Assembly (NCBI RefSeq): GCF_036860695.1
Contig: NZ_JAYKGJ010000002.1
Location: 316,001 to 380,000, forward strand
Length of the DNA stretch: 64,000 bases
Reading direction: 5' to 3'
From: Rosettibacter firmus
GTDB lineage: Bacteria > Bacteroidota > Ignavibacteria > Ignavibacteriales > Melioribacteraceae
Both the position numbers and the translations under genes were made by a program. Each line of letters starts with the position of its first letter. The stretch's first letter is position 1. Positions 56,213 to 64,000 of this stretch are shown here, one piece after another. Below the pieces are notes generated by a model, which was not told the origin of the DNA, made no database searches, and saw only the letters and a list, made by a program, of their open reading frames with translations.

Positions 56213-56217
56213 TAAAT

Positions 56218-57240
56218 ATGAATGTAACTATTAAAGATGTAGCTAAAAAAGCCGGGGTCTCTATTGCTACTGTTTCTTTAGTACTCCATAAAAGTAATAG
56301 AATATCAACTGTTACACGCAATAAGGTCCTTAAAGCTATAAAAGAATTAAACTACCATCCTTCTCGTTCTGCTAAAGGTCTTGTTACAAGAACTACTGGT
56401 AATATCGGTTTTGTTTTAACTGAAGATCACTTCTTAAGAACTGAACCTTTTTATACTAAAATATTTTTAGGTACTGAATTTGTAACTCGTGATAATGATT
56501 ACTACGTTCTGTTATCTACAATAAAACGAGAATTTCATGAGGATGATCCTTTACCAAGATTTATACTTGAAAAAAATGTTGATGGAATTATCATAGCTGG
56601 CAAAGTACCTAATCTATTCATCTCAAAACTTTCAAAATATAAAATCCCTCTTGTGTTTGTTGATTATTATCCTCCACAAGGAGATTATAATGTTGTCTTA
56701 ATTGATAATATTAAAGGGGGATTTTTAGCTACTAAGTATCTGATAGAACTTGGACATAAAGATATTGCATTTGTTGGTGGCGATATAACTCATCCAAGTA
56801 TAACTGATCGTTTTATAGGTTATAAACAGGCTCTCGAATCATCGGGGTTATCTATAAATCCTGATATCATTATTACTGATGAGGATTATCCTTCTCGTGC
56901 TAATGGTTATGATGCTGCAAATAGATTGTTGAATCAATCTAAAAATATCACAGCAATATTTGCATGTAATGATGCAATGGCTCTCGGGATTTTACAATAT
57001 TGTTATGATAATGGGATTAAAGTTCCAGATGATATATCAATCGTTGGCTTTGATGATGTTGAATCAGATATTTCATCTACTCCACAATTAACTACAATTA
57101 GAGTCCCTAAAACCGAACTTGGAATTGAAGCAATGAATTTAATGGTCAATCTCTTGAAAGAAAAAGAAAAATTCCAAACAAGAAAAATTTTAGTACCAGT
57201 TGAATTAATTATAAGAACATCTACAAGAAAAATTAAATGA
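56218..57240 (+). CDS. LacI-family transcriptional regulator
   Basis: The 340-residue protein has the LacI helix-turn-helix and hinge at residues 1-60 (TIKDVAKKAGVSIATVSLVL, then YHPSRSAKGL), followed by a periplasmic-binding-protein-like sensor domain with VDGIIIAG, NIKGGFLATKYLIELGHKDIAFVGG, IFACNDAMALGIL and VPDDISIVGFDDVE. It should repress the following dehydrogenase and perhaps the secreted protein and receptor until a sugar is bound. Two matching operators lie upstream, one directly at its own start, so self-control is likely. It overlaps the dehydrogenase gene by four bases (ATGA). There is no clear Shine-Dalgarno. Confidence 0.93.
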   Translation: MNVTIKDVAKKAGVSIATVSLVLHKSNRISTVTRNKVLKAIKELNYHPSRSAKGLVTRTTGNIGFVLTEDHFLRTEPFYTKIFLGTEFVTRDNDYYVLLSTIKREFHEDDPLPRFILEKNVDGIIIAGKVPNLFISKLSKYKIPLVFVDYYPPQGDYNVVLIDNIKGGFLATKYLIELGHKDIAFVGGDITHPSITDRFIGYKQALESSGLSINPDIIITDEDYPSRANGYDAANRLLNQSKNITAIFACNDAMALGILQYCYDNGIKVPDDISIVGFDDVESDISSTPQLTTIRVPKTELGIEAMNLMVNLLKEKEKFQTRKILVPVELIIRTSTRKIK

Positions 57241-58244
57241 AATCTTTATTATTTATAAAACCAAATAATATTGAAATTATTGATAAAGAATTAAGAAAAC
57301 CTGAAAGTAATGAACTAATTATTAAAATAGATACCTGTGGTGTATGCGGTACAGATTTTCATATTTTTAGAGGGGAATCTTTAGCTAATAAAAATACAAT
57401 TTTAGGTCATGAATTTAGTGGAATTGTATATGACAATAATAATATTGCAGATTTTAACTTAGGTGATAAAGTTGTAGTTGATCCAAATATTTATTGTGGT
57501 ACTTGTTATTACTGCAGACAGGGTAAAATAAATTTTTGTATTAATCATAAAGCACTTGGAGTTACCGAAGATGGAGGATTTGCTGAGTACGCTATAGTCC
57601 CTGCTAAACAAGCTTATAAAATACCGTCTTATATATCACTTTCTACAATTGCATTCGCTGAACCGCTATCATGCTGTTTAAGAGCTATTAACAAAACTAT
57701 TATAAATTCTGGCGAATCAGTTATCATTTTTGGCGGAGGTTCAATTGGTTTATTAATGTTACAATTAGTAAAACTAAGAGGGGCATCGAAAGTTATCCTT
57801 ATTGAACCAATTAAACTAAGACAACAATTAGCACAAAAACTGGGGGCTGATTATGTTTTTGCTCCAAATGAGAATAACCTCAAAACTATTATTTATGATA
57901 TAACTCATGGAGGAGCAGATACTATTATAGATTGTGTTGGTAAACCTGAGATTCTCTCATTAAGTATAGAATTAATAAATCGTGGTGGAAAAATTATCTT
58001 GTTTGGTGTACCTCCTATTCATTCAAATGTTTCATTGGAACTGCATAAAATTTTTCTTAATGAACTAACTATTACTTCTTCATACCTTAATCCTTATACA
58101 TTCAATTATGCAATCGAGCTCTTGGTTAATCATAAAATCGATGTAGAGCAATTACCAGTTAAAAAAGTCGATATTGAATCGGTGAAAAACATTTTAGAAT
58201 CTGGAGCTGATGAAAGTATAATAAAATATCAATTTCATAATTAA
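57237..58244 (+). CDS. zinc-dependent medium-chain dehydrogenase (polyol/threonine dehydrogenase type)
   Basis: The 335-residue protein has catalytic zinc ligands Cys37 and the His58-Glu59 pair (GHEFSG), structural zinc cysteines 87, 90, 93 and 101, and the nucleotide fold VIIFGGGSIGLLMLQLVKLRGA near 160-181. This is the sorbitol/galactitol/threonine dehydrogenase branch. In a LacI-controlled locus it most likely oxidises a sugar alcohol or sugar taken up by the cell. Translation is coupled to the regulator. The next gene starts 14 bases after its stop. Confidence 0.9.
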   Translation: MKSLLFIKPNNIEIIDKELRKPESNELIIKIDTCGVCGTDFHIFRGESLANKNTILGHEFSGIVYDNNNIADFNLGDKVVVDPNIYCGTCYYCRQGKINFCINHKALGVTEDGGFAEYAIVPAKQAYKIPSYISLSTIAFAEPLSCCLRAINKTIINSGESVIIFGGGSIGLLMLQLVKLRGASKVILIEPIKLRQQLAQKLGADYVFAPNENNLKTIIYDITHGGADTIIDCVGKPEILSLSIELINRGGKIILFGVPPIHSNVSLELHKIFLNELTITSSYLNPYTFNYAIELLVNHKIDVEQLPVKKVDIESVKNILESGADESIIKYQFHN

Positions 58245-58258
58245 AAATGGAGGCATCA

Positions 58259-61200
58259 ATGAAAAGTTATTTTAAAAAGTTGTCTCTTCTATTGATTGGT
58301 TTTTCTTTTCTGATTGGGCTTAATAATATAAATGCTCAATCAGGGATCAATCTCATAGGGAGCTTTGAACAAGAATTACCATCATACTGGAAGAAGGGAA
58401 AAGAGCCAGCAGGGAGTAAATTAGAATGGGCAACCGACCAGTATAGATCAATGGGAAGGAGTTTAAAGATAGAGAAGACAACAACAGGCGAAGAAGCATA
58501 CTGGGAAAGTGAGAACATGTGCGATTTATGGTCACCAGTACATAATAAAGATGTAGATATATTCCTTGGGGCATATGTAAGGACAGAAGGAGTAAATGTA
58601 AATCCAGCAAATGAAGATGAGAGATGGTATATAAGTTATAGTTTTTATGGAAAGAGTGGGAATTTAATAGGGGAAGTAAAATTACCAATCGATCAAAGTA
58701 AAGCAAGCAGTAGTGGATGGATAGCCGATACGAATGAAGTAGGGAGTGTAATATTGCCAGAAGATTCATACACGACGATAATAAAATTTGTAGCAGGGAA
58801 GAATGCAACAGGGAAAGTATGGGCAGATGATTTTATGTTTTATGGAAGGAATGGAGCCTGGGCAGGACAGGATTGGAATACACAGGTAGGAGTACCAGAA
58901 GGATGGTTTTATTGGTTACCACCAGTAGGAGGAAATGACGGAAGATTGAGTGATGGATATGAGAATACAAAGATAACAAGTGAAGAAGCATATCATGGAA
59001 GATATAGTTTGAAGTTTGAAAATCTACCAGGAACACATGATGGCTTTGTAGGAACAAGAAGATATTTAATAGGAGATGAAATAAAAGCAGGAGATGTACT
59101 TAGAATAACAGTCTGGATAAAAGGAAAAGATTTAGATCCACAGAATGTAGCACAGGTAGGAGATCAAGCATGTTTTGCAATTACACCAATATTCCATAAC
59201 ACATATGGGAATAATGAAGGATGGGGAGAGTTCTGGTCAAGAGATATACCGATAAAGTTTCCAGCAGTAACATCATTTGACTGGATGCCATTTTATGTAG
59301 ATATACCAGTACAGGCAGGAGCGAAATCATTGTCAGTAAGATTACATCCACTTGGGAGATTTAAGGGGACAATCTATTGTGATTATCTTACAGTAGAGAA
59401 ATTAGATATACCAACAATAAGTGAGATAGGGAGCTTTGAACAAGAATTACCATCATACTGGAAGAAGGGAAAAGAGCCAGCAGGGAGTAAATTAGAATGG
59501 GCAACCGACCAGTATAGATCAATGGGAAGGAGTTTAAAGATAGAGAAGACAACAACAGGCGAAGAAGCATACTGGGAAAGTGAGAACATGTGCGATTTAT
59601 GGTCACCAGTACATAATAAAGATGTAGATATATTCCTTGGGGCATATGTAAGGACAGAAGGAGTAAATGTAAATCCAGCAAATGAAGATGAGAGATGGTA
59701 TATAAGTTATAGTTTTTATGGAAAGAGTGGGAATTTAATAGGGGAAGTAAAATTACCAATCGATCAAAGTAAAGCAAGCAGTAGTGGATGGATAGCCGAT
59801 ACGAATGAAGTAGGGAGTGTAATATTGCCAGAAGATTCATACACGACGATAATAAAATTTGTAGCAGGGAAGAATGCAACAGGGAAAGTATGGGCAGATG
59901 ATTTTATGTTTTATGGAAGGAATGGAGCCTGGGCAGGACAGGATTGGAATACACAGGTAGGAGTACCAGAAGGATGGTTTTATTGGTTACCACCAGTAGG
60001 AGGAAATGACGGAAGATTGAGTGATGGATATGAGAATACAAAGATAACAAGTGAAGAAGCATATCATGGAAGATATAGTTTGAAGTTTGAAAATCTACCA
60101 GGAACACATGATGGCTTTGTAGGAACAAGAAGATATTTAATAGGAGATGAAATAAAAGCAGGAGATGTACTTAGAATAACAGTCTGGATAAAAGGAAAAG
60201 ATTTAGATCCACAGAATGTAGCACAGGTAGGAGATCAAGCATGTTTTGCAATTACACCAATATTCCATAACACATATGGGAATAATGAAGGATGGGGAGA
60301 GTTCTGGTCAAGAGATATACCGATAAAGTTTCCAGCAGTAACATCATTTGACTGGATGCCATTTTATGTAGATATACCAGTACAGGCAGGAGCGAAATCA
60401 TTGTCAGTAAGATTACATCCACTTGGGAGATTTAAGGGGACAATCTATTGTGATTATCTTACAGTAGAGAAATTAGATATACCAACAATAAGTGAGATAG
60501 GGAGCTTTGAACAAGAATTACCATCATACTGGAAGAAGGGAAAAGAGCCAGCAGGGAGTAAATTAGAATGGGCAACCGACCAGTATAGATCAATGGGAAG
60601 GAGTTTAAAGATAGAGAAGACAACAACAGGCGAAGAAGCATACTGGGAAAGTGAGAACATGTGCGATTTATGGTCACCAGTACATAATAAAGATGTAGAT
60701 ATATTCCTTGGGGCATATGTAAGGACAGAAGGAGTAAATGTAAATCCAGCAAATGAAGATGAGAGATGGTATATAAGTTATAGTTTTTATGGAAAGAGTG
60801 GGAATTTAATAGGGGAAGTAAAATTACCAATCGATCAAAGTAAAGCAAGCAGTAGTGGATGGATAGCCGATACGAATGAAGTAGGGAGTGTAATATTGCC
60901 AGAAGATTCATACACGACGATAATAAAATTTGTAGCAGGGAAGAATGCAACAGGGAAAGTATGGGCAGATGATTTTATGTTTTATGGAAGGAATGGAGCC
61001 TGGGCAGGACAGGATTGGAATACACAGGTAGGAGTACCAGAAGGATGGTTTTATTGGTTACCACCAGTAGGAGGAAATGACGGAAGATTGAGTGATGGAT
61101 ATGAGAATACAAAGATAACAAGTGAAGAAGCATATCATGGAAGATATAGTTTGAAGTTTGAAAATCTACCAGGAACACATGATGGATTTGTAGGAACAAG

Positions 61201-61915
61201 AAGATATTTAATAGGAAGTAATGTTCCGAATGGAAAAGTTACATCAAGAATTTTTGATATTACTTCTCTTAAAGATGTTAATCCTGGAGATATGATAAGA
61301 ATCTCTGTATGGCTAAAAGCAAAAGGTTTAAATCCAGATGAAATGGCACAGATAGGAGATCAAGCTTCATTTGCAATTACACCAATATTCCATAACACAT
61401 ATGGAAATAATGAAGGATGGGGAGAATTCTGGTCAAGAGATATTCCATTAAAATTCCCTGTCGCAACAGAATTTGATTGGATGCAATTCTATGTAGACAT
61501 TCCAGTTCAGCAGGGTGCAAAGTCGTTATCAGTAAGATTACATCCACTTGGAAAATTTAAAGGAACTGTATACTGTGATCTTTTAGAAGTACGAAAATTA
61601 GATCTTGTAGGAGTAGAATCAGCAGAAGCTGTTCCAAATCAATTTAAATTATTCCAGAATTATCCAAATCCATTTAATCCATCGACCATAATTAGTTATA
61701 CTGTACTTAAACAAACTAATGTAACAATCAGAATTTATGACATACTTGGTAGAGAAGTAAAAACATTGATTAATCAAATACAGCCAGCTGGTGTTTATAA
61801 AATTGAATGGGATGGTACAAATAAATTTAATATGCCAGTAGCATCTGGTACTTATATTTATAGAATTGAAGCAGGAGAATTTATTCAAGCAAAGAAAATG
61901 ATATTGCTCAGGTAA
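58259..61915 (+). CDS. T9SS-exported protein with three near-identical 357-residue modules
   Basis: I start at the ATG at 58259 because GGAGG lies just before it; an ATG 12 bases earlier is inside the ribosome-site stretch. That gives 1218 residues. Parts: a signal peptide (KKLSLLLIGFSFLIGLNNINAQS); three modules of 357 residues, each with two jelly-roll-like halves beginning GSFEQELPSYWKKG and NTQVGVPEGWFYW, of a type seen in carbohydrate-binding domains; and a C-terminal T9SS type A sorting domain (QNYPNPFNPST, DILGREVKTL, ASGTYIYRIEAG). No catalytic residues are recognisable, so binding rather than cleavage is likely. It should be carried out through SprA and displayed or released. Modules 1, 2 and most of 3 share an unusual codon style; the last part of module 3 and the tail have normal codons. 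Confidence 0.88.
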   Translation: MKSYFKKLSLLLIGFSFLIGLNNINAQSGINLIGSFEQELPSYWKKGKEPAGSKLEWATDQYRSMGRSLKIEKTTTGEEAYWESENMCDLWSPVHNKDVDIFLGAYVRTEGVNVNPANEDERWYISYSFYGKSGNLIGEVKLPIDQSKASSSGWIADTNEVGSVILPEDSYTTIIKFVAGKNATGKVWADDFMFYGRNGAWAGQDWNTQVGVPEGWFYWLPPVGGNDGRLSDGYENTKITSEEAYHGRYSLKFENLPGTHDGFVGTRRYLIGDEIKAGDVLRITVWIKGKDLDPQNVAQVGDQACFAITPIFHNTYGNNEGWGEFWSRDIPIKFPAVTSFDWMPFYVDIPVQAGAKSLSVRLHPLGRFKGTIYCDYLTVEKLDIPTISEIGSFEQELPSYWKKGKEPAGSKLEWATDQYRSMGRSLKIEKTTTGEEAYWESENMCDLWSPVHNKDVDIFLGAYVRTEGVNVNPANEDERWYISYSFYGKSGNLIGEVKLPIDQSKASSSGWIADTNEVGSVILPEDSYTTIIKFVAGKNATGKVWADDFMFYGRNGAWAGQDWNTQVGVPEGWFYWLPPVGGNDGRLSDGYENTKITSEEAYHGRYSLKFENLPGTHDGFVGTRRYLIGDEIKAGDVLRITVWIKGKDLDPQNVAQVGDQACFAITPIFHNTYGNNEGWGEFWSRDIPIKFPAVTSFDWMPFYVDIPVQAGAKSLSVRLHPLGRFKGTIYCDYLTVEKLDIPTISEIGSFEQELPSYWKKGKEPAGSKLEWATDQYRSMGRSLKIEKTTTGEEAYWESENMCDLWSPVHNKDVDIFLGAYVRTEGVNVNPANEDERWYISYSFYGKSGNLIGEVKLPIDQSKASSSGWIADTNEVGSVILPEDSYTTIIKFVAGKNATGKVWADDFMFYGRNGAWAGQDWNTQVGVPEGWFYWLPPVGGNDGRLSDGYENTKITSEEAYHGRYSLKFENLPGTHDGFVGTRRYLIGSNVPNGKVTSRIFDITSLKDVNPGDMIRISVWLKAKGLNPDEMAQIGDQASFAITPIFHNTYGNNEGWGEFWSRDIPLKFPVATEFDWMQFYVDIPVQQGAKSLSVRLHPLGKFKGTVYCDLLEVRKLDLVGVESAEAVPNQFKLFQNYPNPFNPSTIISYTVLKQTNVTIRIYDILGREVKTLINQIQPAGVYKIEWDGTNKFNMPVASGTYIYRIEAGEFIQAKKMILLR
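58355..61216 (+). repeat. tandem 1071-bp repeat, two full copies and a 720-bp third
   Basis: Copy 1 is 58355-59425, copy 2 is 59426-60496 and copy 3 begins at 60497. Copies 1 and 2 appear identical base for base. Copy 3 matches to 61216 apart from one silent change at 61186 (C to A) and then diverges to a related but differently coded sequence. The repeat unit is 357 codons, so the frame is kept. Codons in it nearly always end in A or G, with very few ending in T. Confidence 0.95.
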
Positions 61916-61938
61916 TATTAATTAATGTTGATAAACTA

Positions 61939-61964
61939 AAAGGGTCTGAGTAATCAGACCCTTT
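61939..61964 (+). terminator. intrinsic terminator or processing hairpin before the receptor gene
   Basis: AAAGGGTCTGA (61939-61949) pairs with TCAGACCCTTT (61954-61964) around a four-base loop. The hairpin is strong but the following T-run is short, so it may only partly stop transcription into the receptor gene. Confidence 0.7.
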
Positions 61965-61993
61965 GATTATAAATAATTAATTGGGTGTTAGAT

Positions 61994-64000
61994 ATGTTTA
62001 TAATCGGTAATGGTTTTAAAAATAATATTATATTCTTTTTGATATTATTTGGAATAATTTCGATTGAATTGAATGCTGGTACGACAGGAAAAATTGCTGG
62101 AAGAGTAACTGATATAAATACTGGAGAACCTCTCATTGGTGTAAATGTTGTTATCACAGGGACATCCATGGGGGCTGCTACAGATGTGGATGGCAATTAT
62201 TTTATTATAAATATTCCACCTGGAATTTATGAAATTAAAGCTTCACTGGTTGGATACTCAACAGTAGTTATAAAAAATATTAGGGTGTCAATAGATCAAA
62301 CAACCAGAGTTGATATTCAAATGAGAGAAGAAGCAGTTTCTATTAGTGATATTGTTGTTACTGCACAAAAACCAATTGTTCAGAAAGATTTGACTTCTAC
62401 AGAAGCAAAGATAAGTGGTGAACAAATATCAATGTTGCCTCTGGAAGATATTCAATCTGTAATCAATCTTCAGGCTGGAGTTGTTGATGGTCATTTTAGA
62501 GGTGGAAGAAGTAATGAAGTAAAATATTTAATTGATGGTATTTCTGTAAACGATGCTTATTCTGGTATGTCTGCACTCGAGGCAGAAGTTAATAGCATTC
62601 AGGAATTACAGGTTCTTACAGGTACTTTTAATGCTGAATATGGAGAAGCTTTATCTGGTGTTGTAAATCAGGTAACAAAAATTGCTGGCGATAAATTAGA
62701 AGCCGATTTTTCATTTTATTCAGGCGATTATTTTACTGCAAGAAAAAATTTATATCAAAATATAAATCATATTTCTCCCAGTGATGTTTATAATATTCAA
62801 GGTAATTTGAGTGGACCTGTCCCAGGATTAAAAAAATTTCTAAAGTTCTTTATAAGTGGAAGATATTATTATGATGATGGATATCTATATGGAAGAAGAA
62901 TGTTCAATCCATCAGATTCATCAAATTTTTCTGCAAACGATCCGAAAGATTGGTATATAGGTGCTACTGGTGATAATAAATTTGTTCCAATGAATTACAA
63001 TAAAAGATATACTTTGCAGGGAAAACTTTCCATTAATTTTAGTAATAGTGGGAAAGGTTTAATCGTTAATACATTATATCAAAATCAACAATGGAGAGAT
63101 TATAATCATCGATTTAAATTAAATCCCGATGGTGATTATAAAAAGTTTCAGGAAAGTTTTTTGACAAGCTTAAATTATACTTATGTACTAAGTAATTCAG
63201 CTTTTATTGATTTTTTAGCTTCCAGTTTTACAACCAAATTCAAACAATACGTTTATGAAGATCCTCTTGATAATCGTTATGTTAAACCAGATAGAATGAA
63301 AGATGTAAGTGGCAATGCATTTTTAACTGGTGGAACAGAAAACTGGCATTTCTATCATACAACTTCTACTTACACAGGCAAAATAGATTTTACCTGGCAA
63401 ATTAATAACTTGCATCAAATTAAAAGCGGATTTGAATATAAATATCATAACATTGAATATAAAGATTTTCAAATTGTTATTGATGCAACAACGAATTATA
63501 AACCTTCACTTCCTCAACCAGGTTCATTTAATTATAATATTTATAAAACTAATCCATATCAATTAGCTGCTTACATGCAGGATAAAATTGAATTAGAATA
63601 TTTAGTTGTAAATATTGGTGTAAGATTCGACTTTTTTGAACCTGATGGTTATTATCTAAAAGATGCAAATAAAATTTCTATTCTTGATCAACTAAGTCCA
63701 CCATATCCAGACTCACTTTTACAAAAAGCAAAATATAAATATCAAATTAGTCCAAGAATTGGTATTTCGTATCCAATCACAGATAAAGGTGCTATTCATA
63801 TTTCTTATGGACACTTTTTCCAGATTCCACCATTTGAATATTTATATCGTAATCCAAATTTCAGAATTCCTTTAACAGGAGATTTTCCAGAGAATGTTGG
63901 CAATACAATTGGGAATGCAGATCTTGATGCTCAACAAACTGTTATGTACGAAATAGGACTTCAACAACAATTAGCTACAAATTTTGGAATTACTCTTACA
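61994..64000 (+). CDS. TonB-dependent outer-membrane receptor (C-terminal end cut off)
   Basis: The frame is open from the ATG at 61994 to the window edge, 669 codons. It has a signal peptide (FFLILFGIISIELNA), a carboxypeptidase-regulatory-like domain (about 30-115: GKIAGRVTDINTGEPLIGVNV, TDVDGNYFI), a plug domain (about 120-230: DIVVTAQKP, FRGGRSNEVKYLIDGISVND, EYGEALSGVVNQVTK) and then the start of the beta-barrel. This is the SusC-like or sugar/oligomer receptor layout found in this phylum. It follows the repeat protein and ends the carbohydrate-type locus seen here. A SusD-like partner, if any, is beyond the edge. Confidence 0.9.
   Translation, partial: MFIIGNGFKNNIIFFLILFGIISIELNAGTTGKIAGRVTDINTGEPLIGVNVVITGTSMGAATDVDGNYFIINIPPGIYEIKASLVGYSTVVIKNIRVSIDQTTRVDIQMREEAVSISDIVVTAQKPIVQKDLTSTEAKISGEQISMLPLEDIQSVINLQAGVVDGHFRGGRSNEVKYLIDGISVNDAYSGMSALEAEVNSIQELQVLTGTFNAEYGEALSGVVNQVTKIAGDKLEADFSFYSGDYFTARKNLYQNINHISPSDVYNIQGNLSGPVPGLKKFLKFFISGRYYYDDGYLYGRRMFNPSDSSNFSANDPKDWYIGATGDNKFVPMNYNKRYTLQGKLSINFSNSGKGLIVNTLYQNQQWRDYNHRFKLNPDGDYKKFQESFLTSLNYTYVLSNSAFIDFLASSFTTKFKQYVYEDPLDNRYVKPDRMKDVSGNAFLTGGTENWHFYHTTSTYTGKIDFTWQINNLHQIKSGFEYKYHNIEYKDFQIVIDATTNYKPSLPQPGSFNYNIYKTNPYQLAAYMQDKIELEYLVVNIGVRFDFFEPDGYYLKDANKISILDQLSPPYPDSLLQKAKYKYQISPRIGISYPITDKGAIHISYGHFFQIPPFEYLYRNPNFRIPLTGDFPENVGNTIGNADLDAQQTVMYEIGLQQQLATNFGITLT

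Larger units (their letters stand above)
55223..56217. other. about 1 kb without an intact gene
   Basis: No complete gene is visible. The stretch holds a broken tRNA-Val 3' copy (55312-55366), an open minus-strand frame without a usual start (55798-55986), and two LacI-type operators near its right end (56036-56050 and 56198-56212). Its AT content is high and it has no terminator-like hairpins. The mixture suggests a decayed insertion. Confidence 0.5.

Noticed and set aside
58353-61199. Repeated minus-strand open frames of 60-163 codons inside the repeat modules
   Set aside because: They recur because the modules recur, and stay open because the coding strand lacks T in third positions. The predicted peptides are low-complexity His/Leu/Ser strings without start sites.
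58355-61216. Insertion sequence or CRISPR array as source of the long repeats
   Set aside because: The repeats are in-frame coding modules without transposase, terminal inverted repeats or spacers; no CRISPR-like array was seen anywhere in the window.

Overview
The window looks like chromosome of an AT-rich, free-living member of the FCB group, most probably Ignavibacteria (Ignavibacterium/Melioribacter-like); this placement is inferred from gene content, not from a marker tree. Pointers are a SprA translocon protein and a PorX regulator of the type IX secretion system (T9SS), a secreted protein ending in the 'QNYPNPFNPST' sorting domain, a TonB-dependent receptor with a carboxypeptidase-like N-terminal domain, and a complex I gene set.

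Layout. 1-9432 (minus strand): a seven-gene operon read icd-like dehydrogenase, CstA-like transporter, HD-like protein, Lys4-type aconitase, MmgE/PrpD protein, fused citrate lyase CitD-CitE, and CitF (cut by the window edge). It can interconvert citrate, isocitrate and 2-oxoglutarate and cleave citrate. 9534-10634: macrodomain protein and a small membrane protein. 11023-22211 (plus): sprA, porX, tsaE, tsaB, a double-DUF1573 protein and accD. 22416-24350 (minus): cysteine desulfurase and a short biotin ligase, divergent from an hsp20-dnaK-hsp20 heat-shock cluster (24610-27434) across a palindromic operator/promoter region. 27543-40409: M1 peptidase, membrane protein, def-fmt, a cysteine/homocysteine PLP enzyme pair, pgeF, a DMT exporter, folB-folK, a deoxynucleoside kinase, a family 9 glycosyltransferase and a Ppx/GppA-HD phosphatase. 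40538-47643: asnS joined to nuoJKLMN, the membrane half of complex I without nuoA-I. 47738-54887: NAD(P)HX repair enzyme, VanZ-like protein, TonB, an orphan FecE-like ATPase, a DUF218 protein, NusB, an MFS transporter and an M50-like membrane protein. 54965-55183: tRNA-Gly(CCC) and tRNA-Val(TAC).

The right end is the accessory part. About 1 kb without an intact gene follows the tRNAs; it holds a broken copy of the 3' half of tRNA-Val and an open minus-strand remnant. Then comes a locus of LacI-type regulator with two matching operators, zinc-dependent polyol-type dehydrogenase, a giant T9SS-exported protein and a TonB-dependent receptor running off the edge. The giant protein has three 357-residue modules, two of them identical at DNA level and the third nearly identical over its first 720 bp, written almost entirely without T in the third codon position. 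This looks like a carbohydrate capture and uptake locus.

Most notable: the T-depleted 1071-bp repeats, the citrate operon with a CitDE fusion and a fungal-homoaconitase-like aconitase, the sprA reading frame that needs an ATT start to gain its signal peptide, the twin 18-bp palindromes carrying -35 boxes on both strands at the heat-shock/biotin-ligase divide, and the tRNA-Val remnant.
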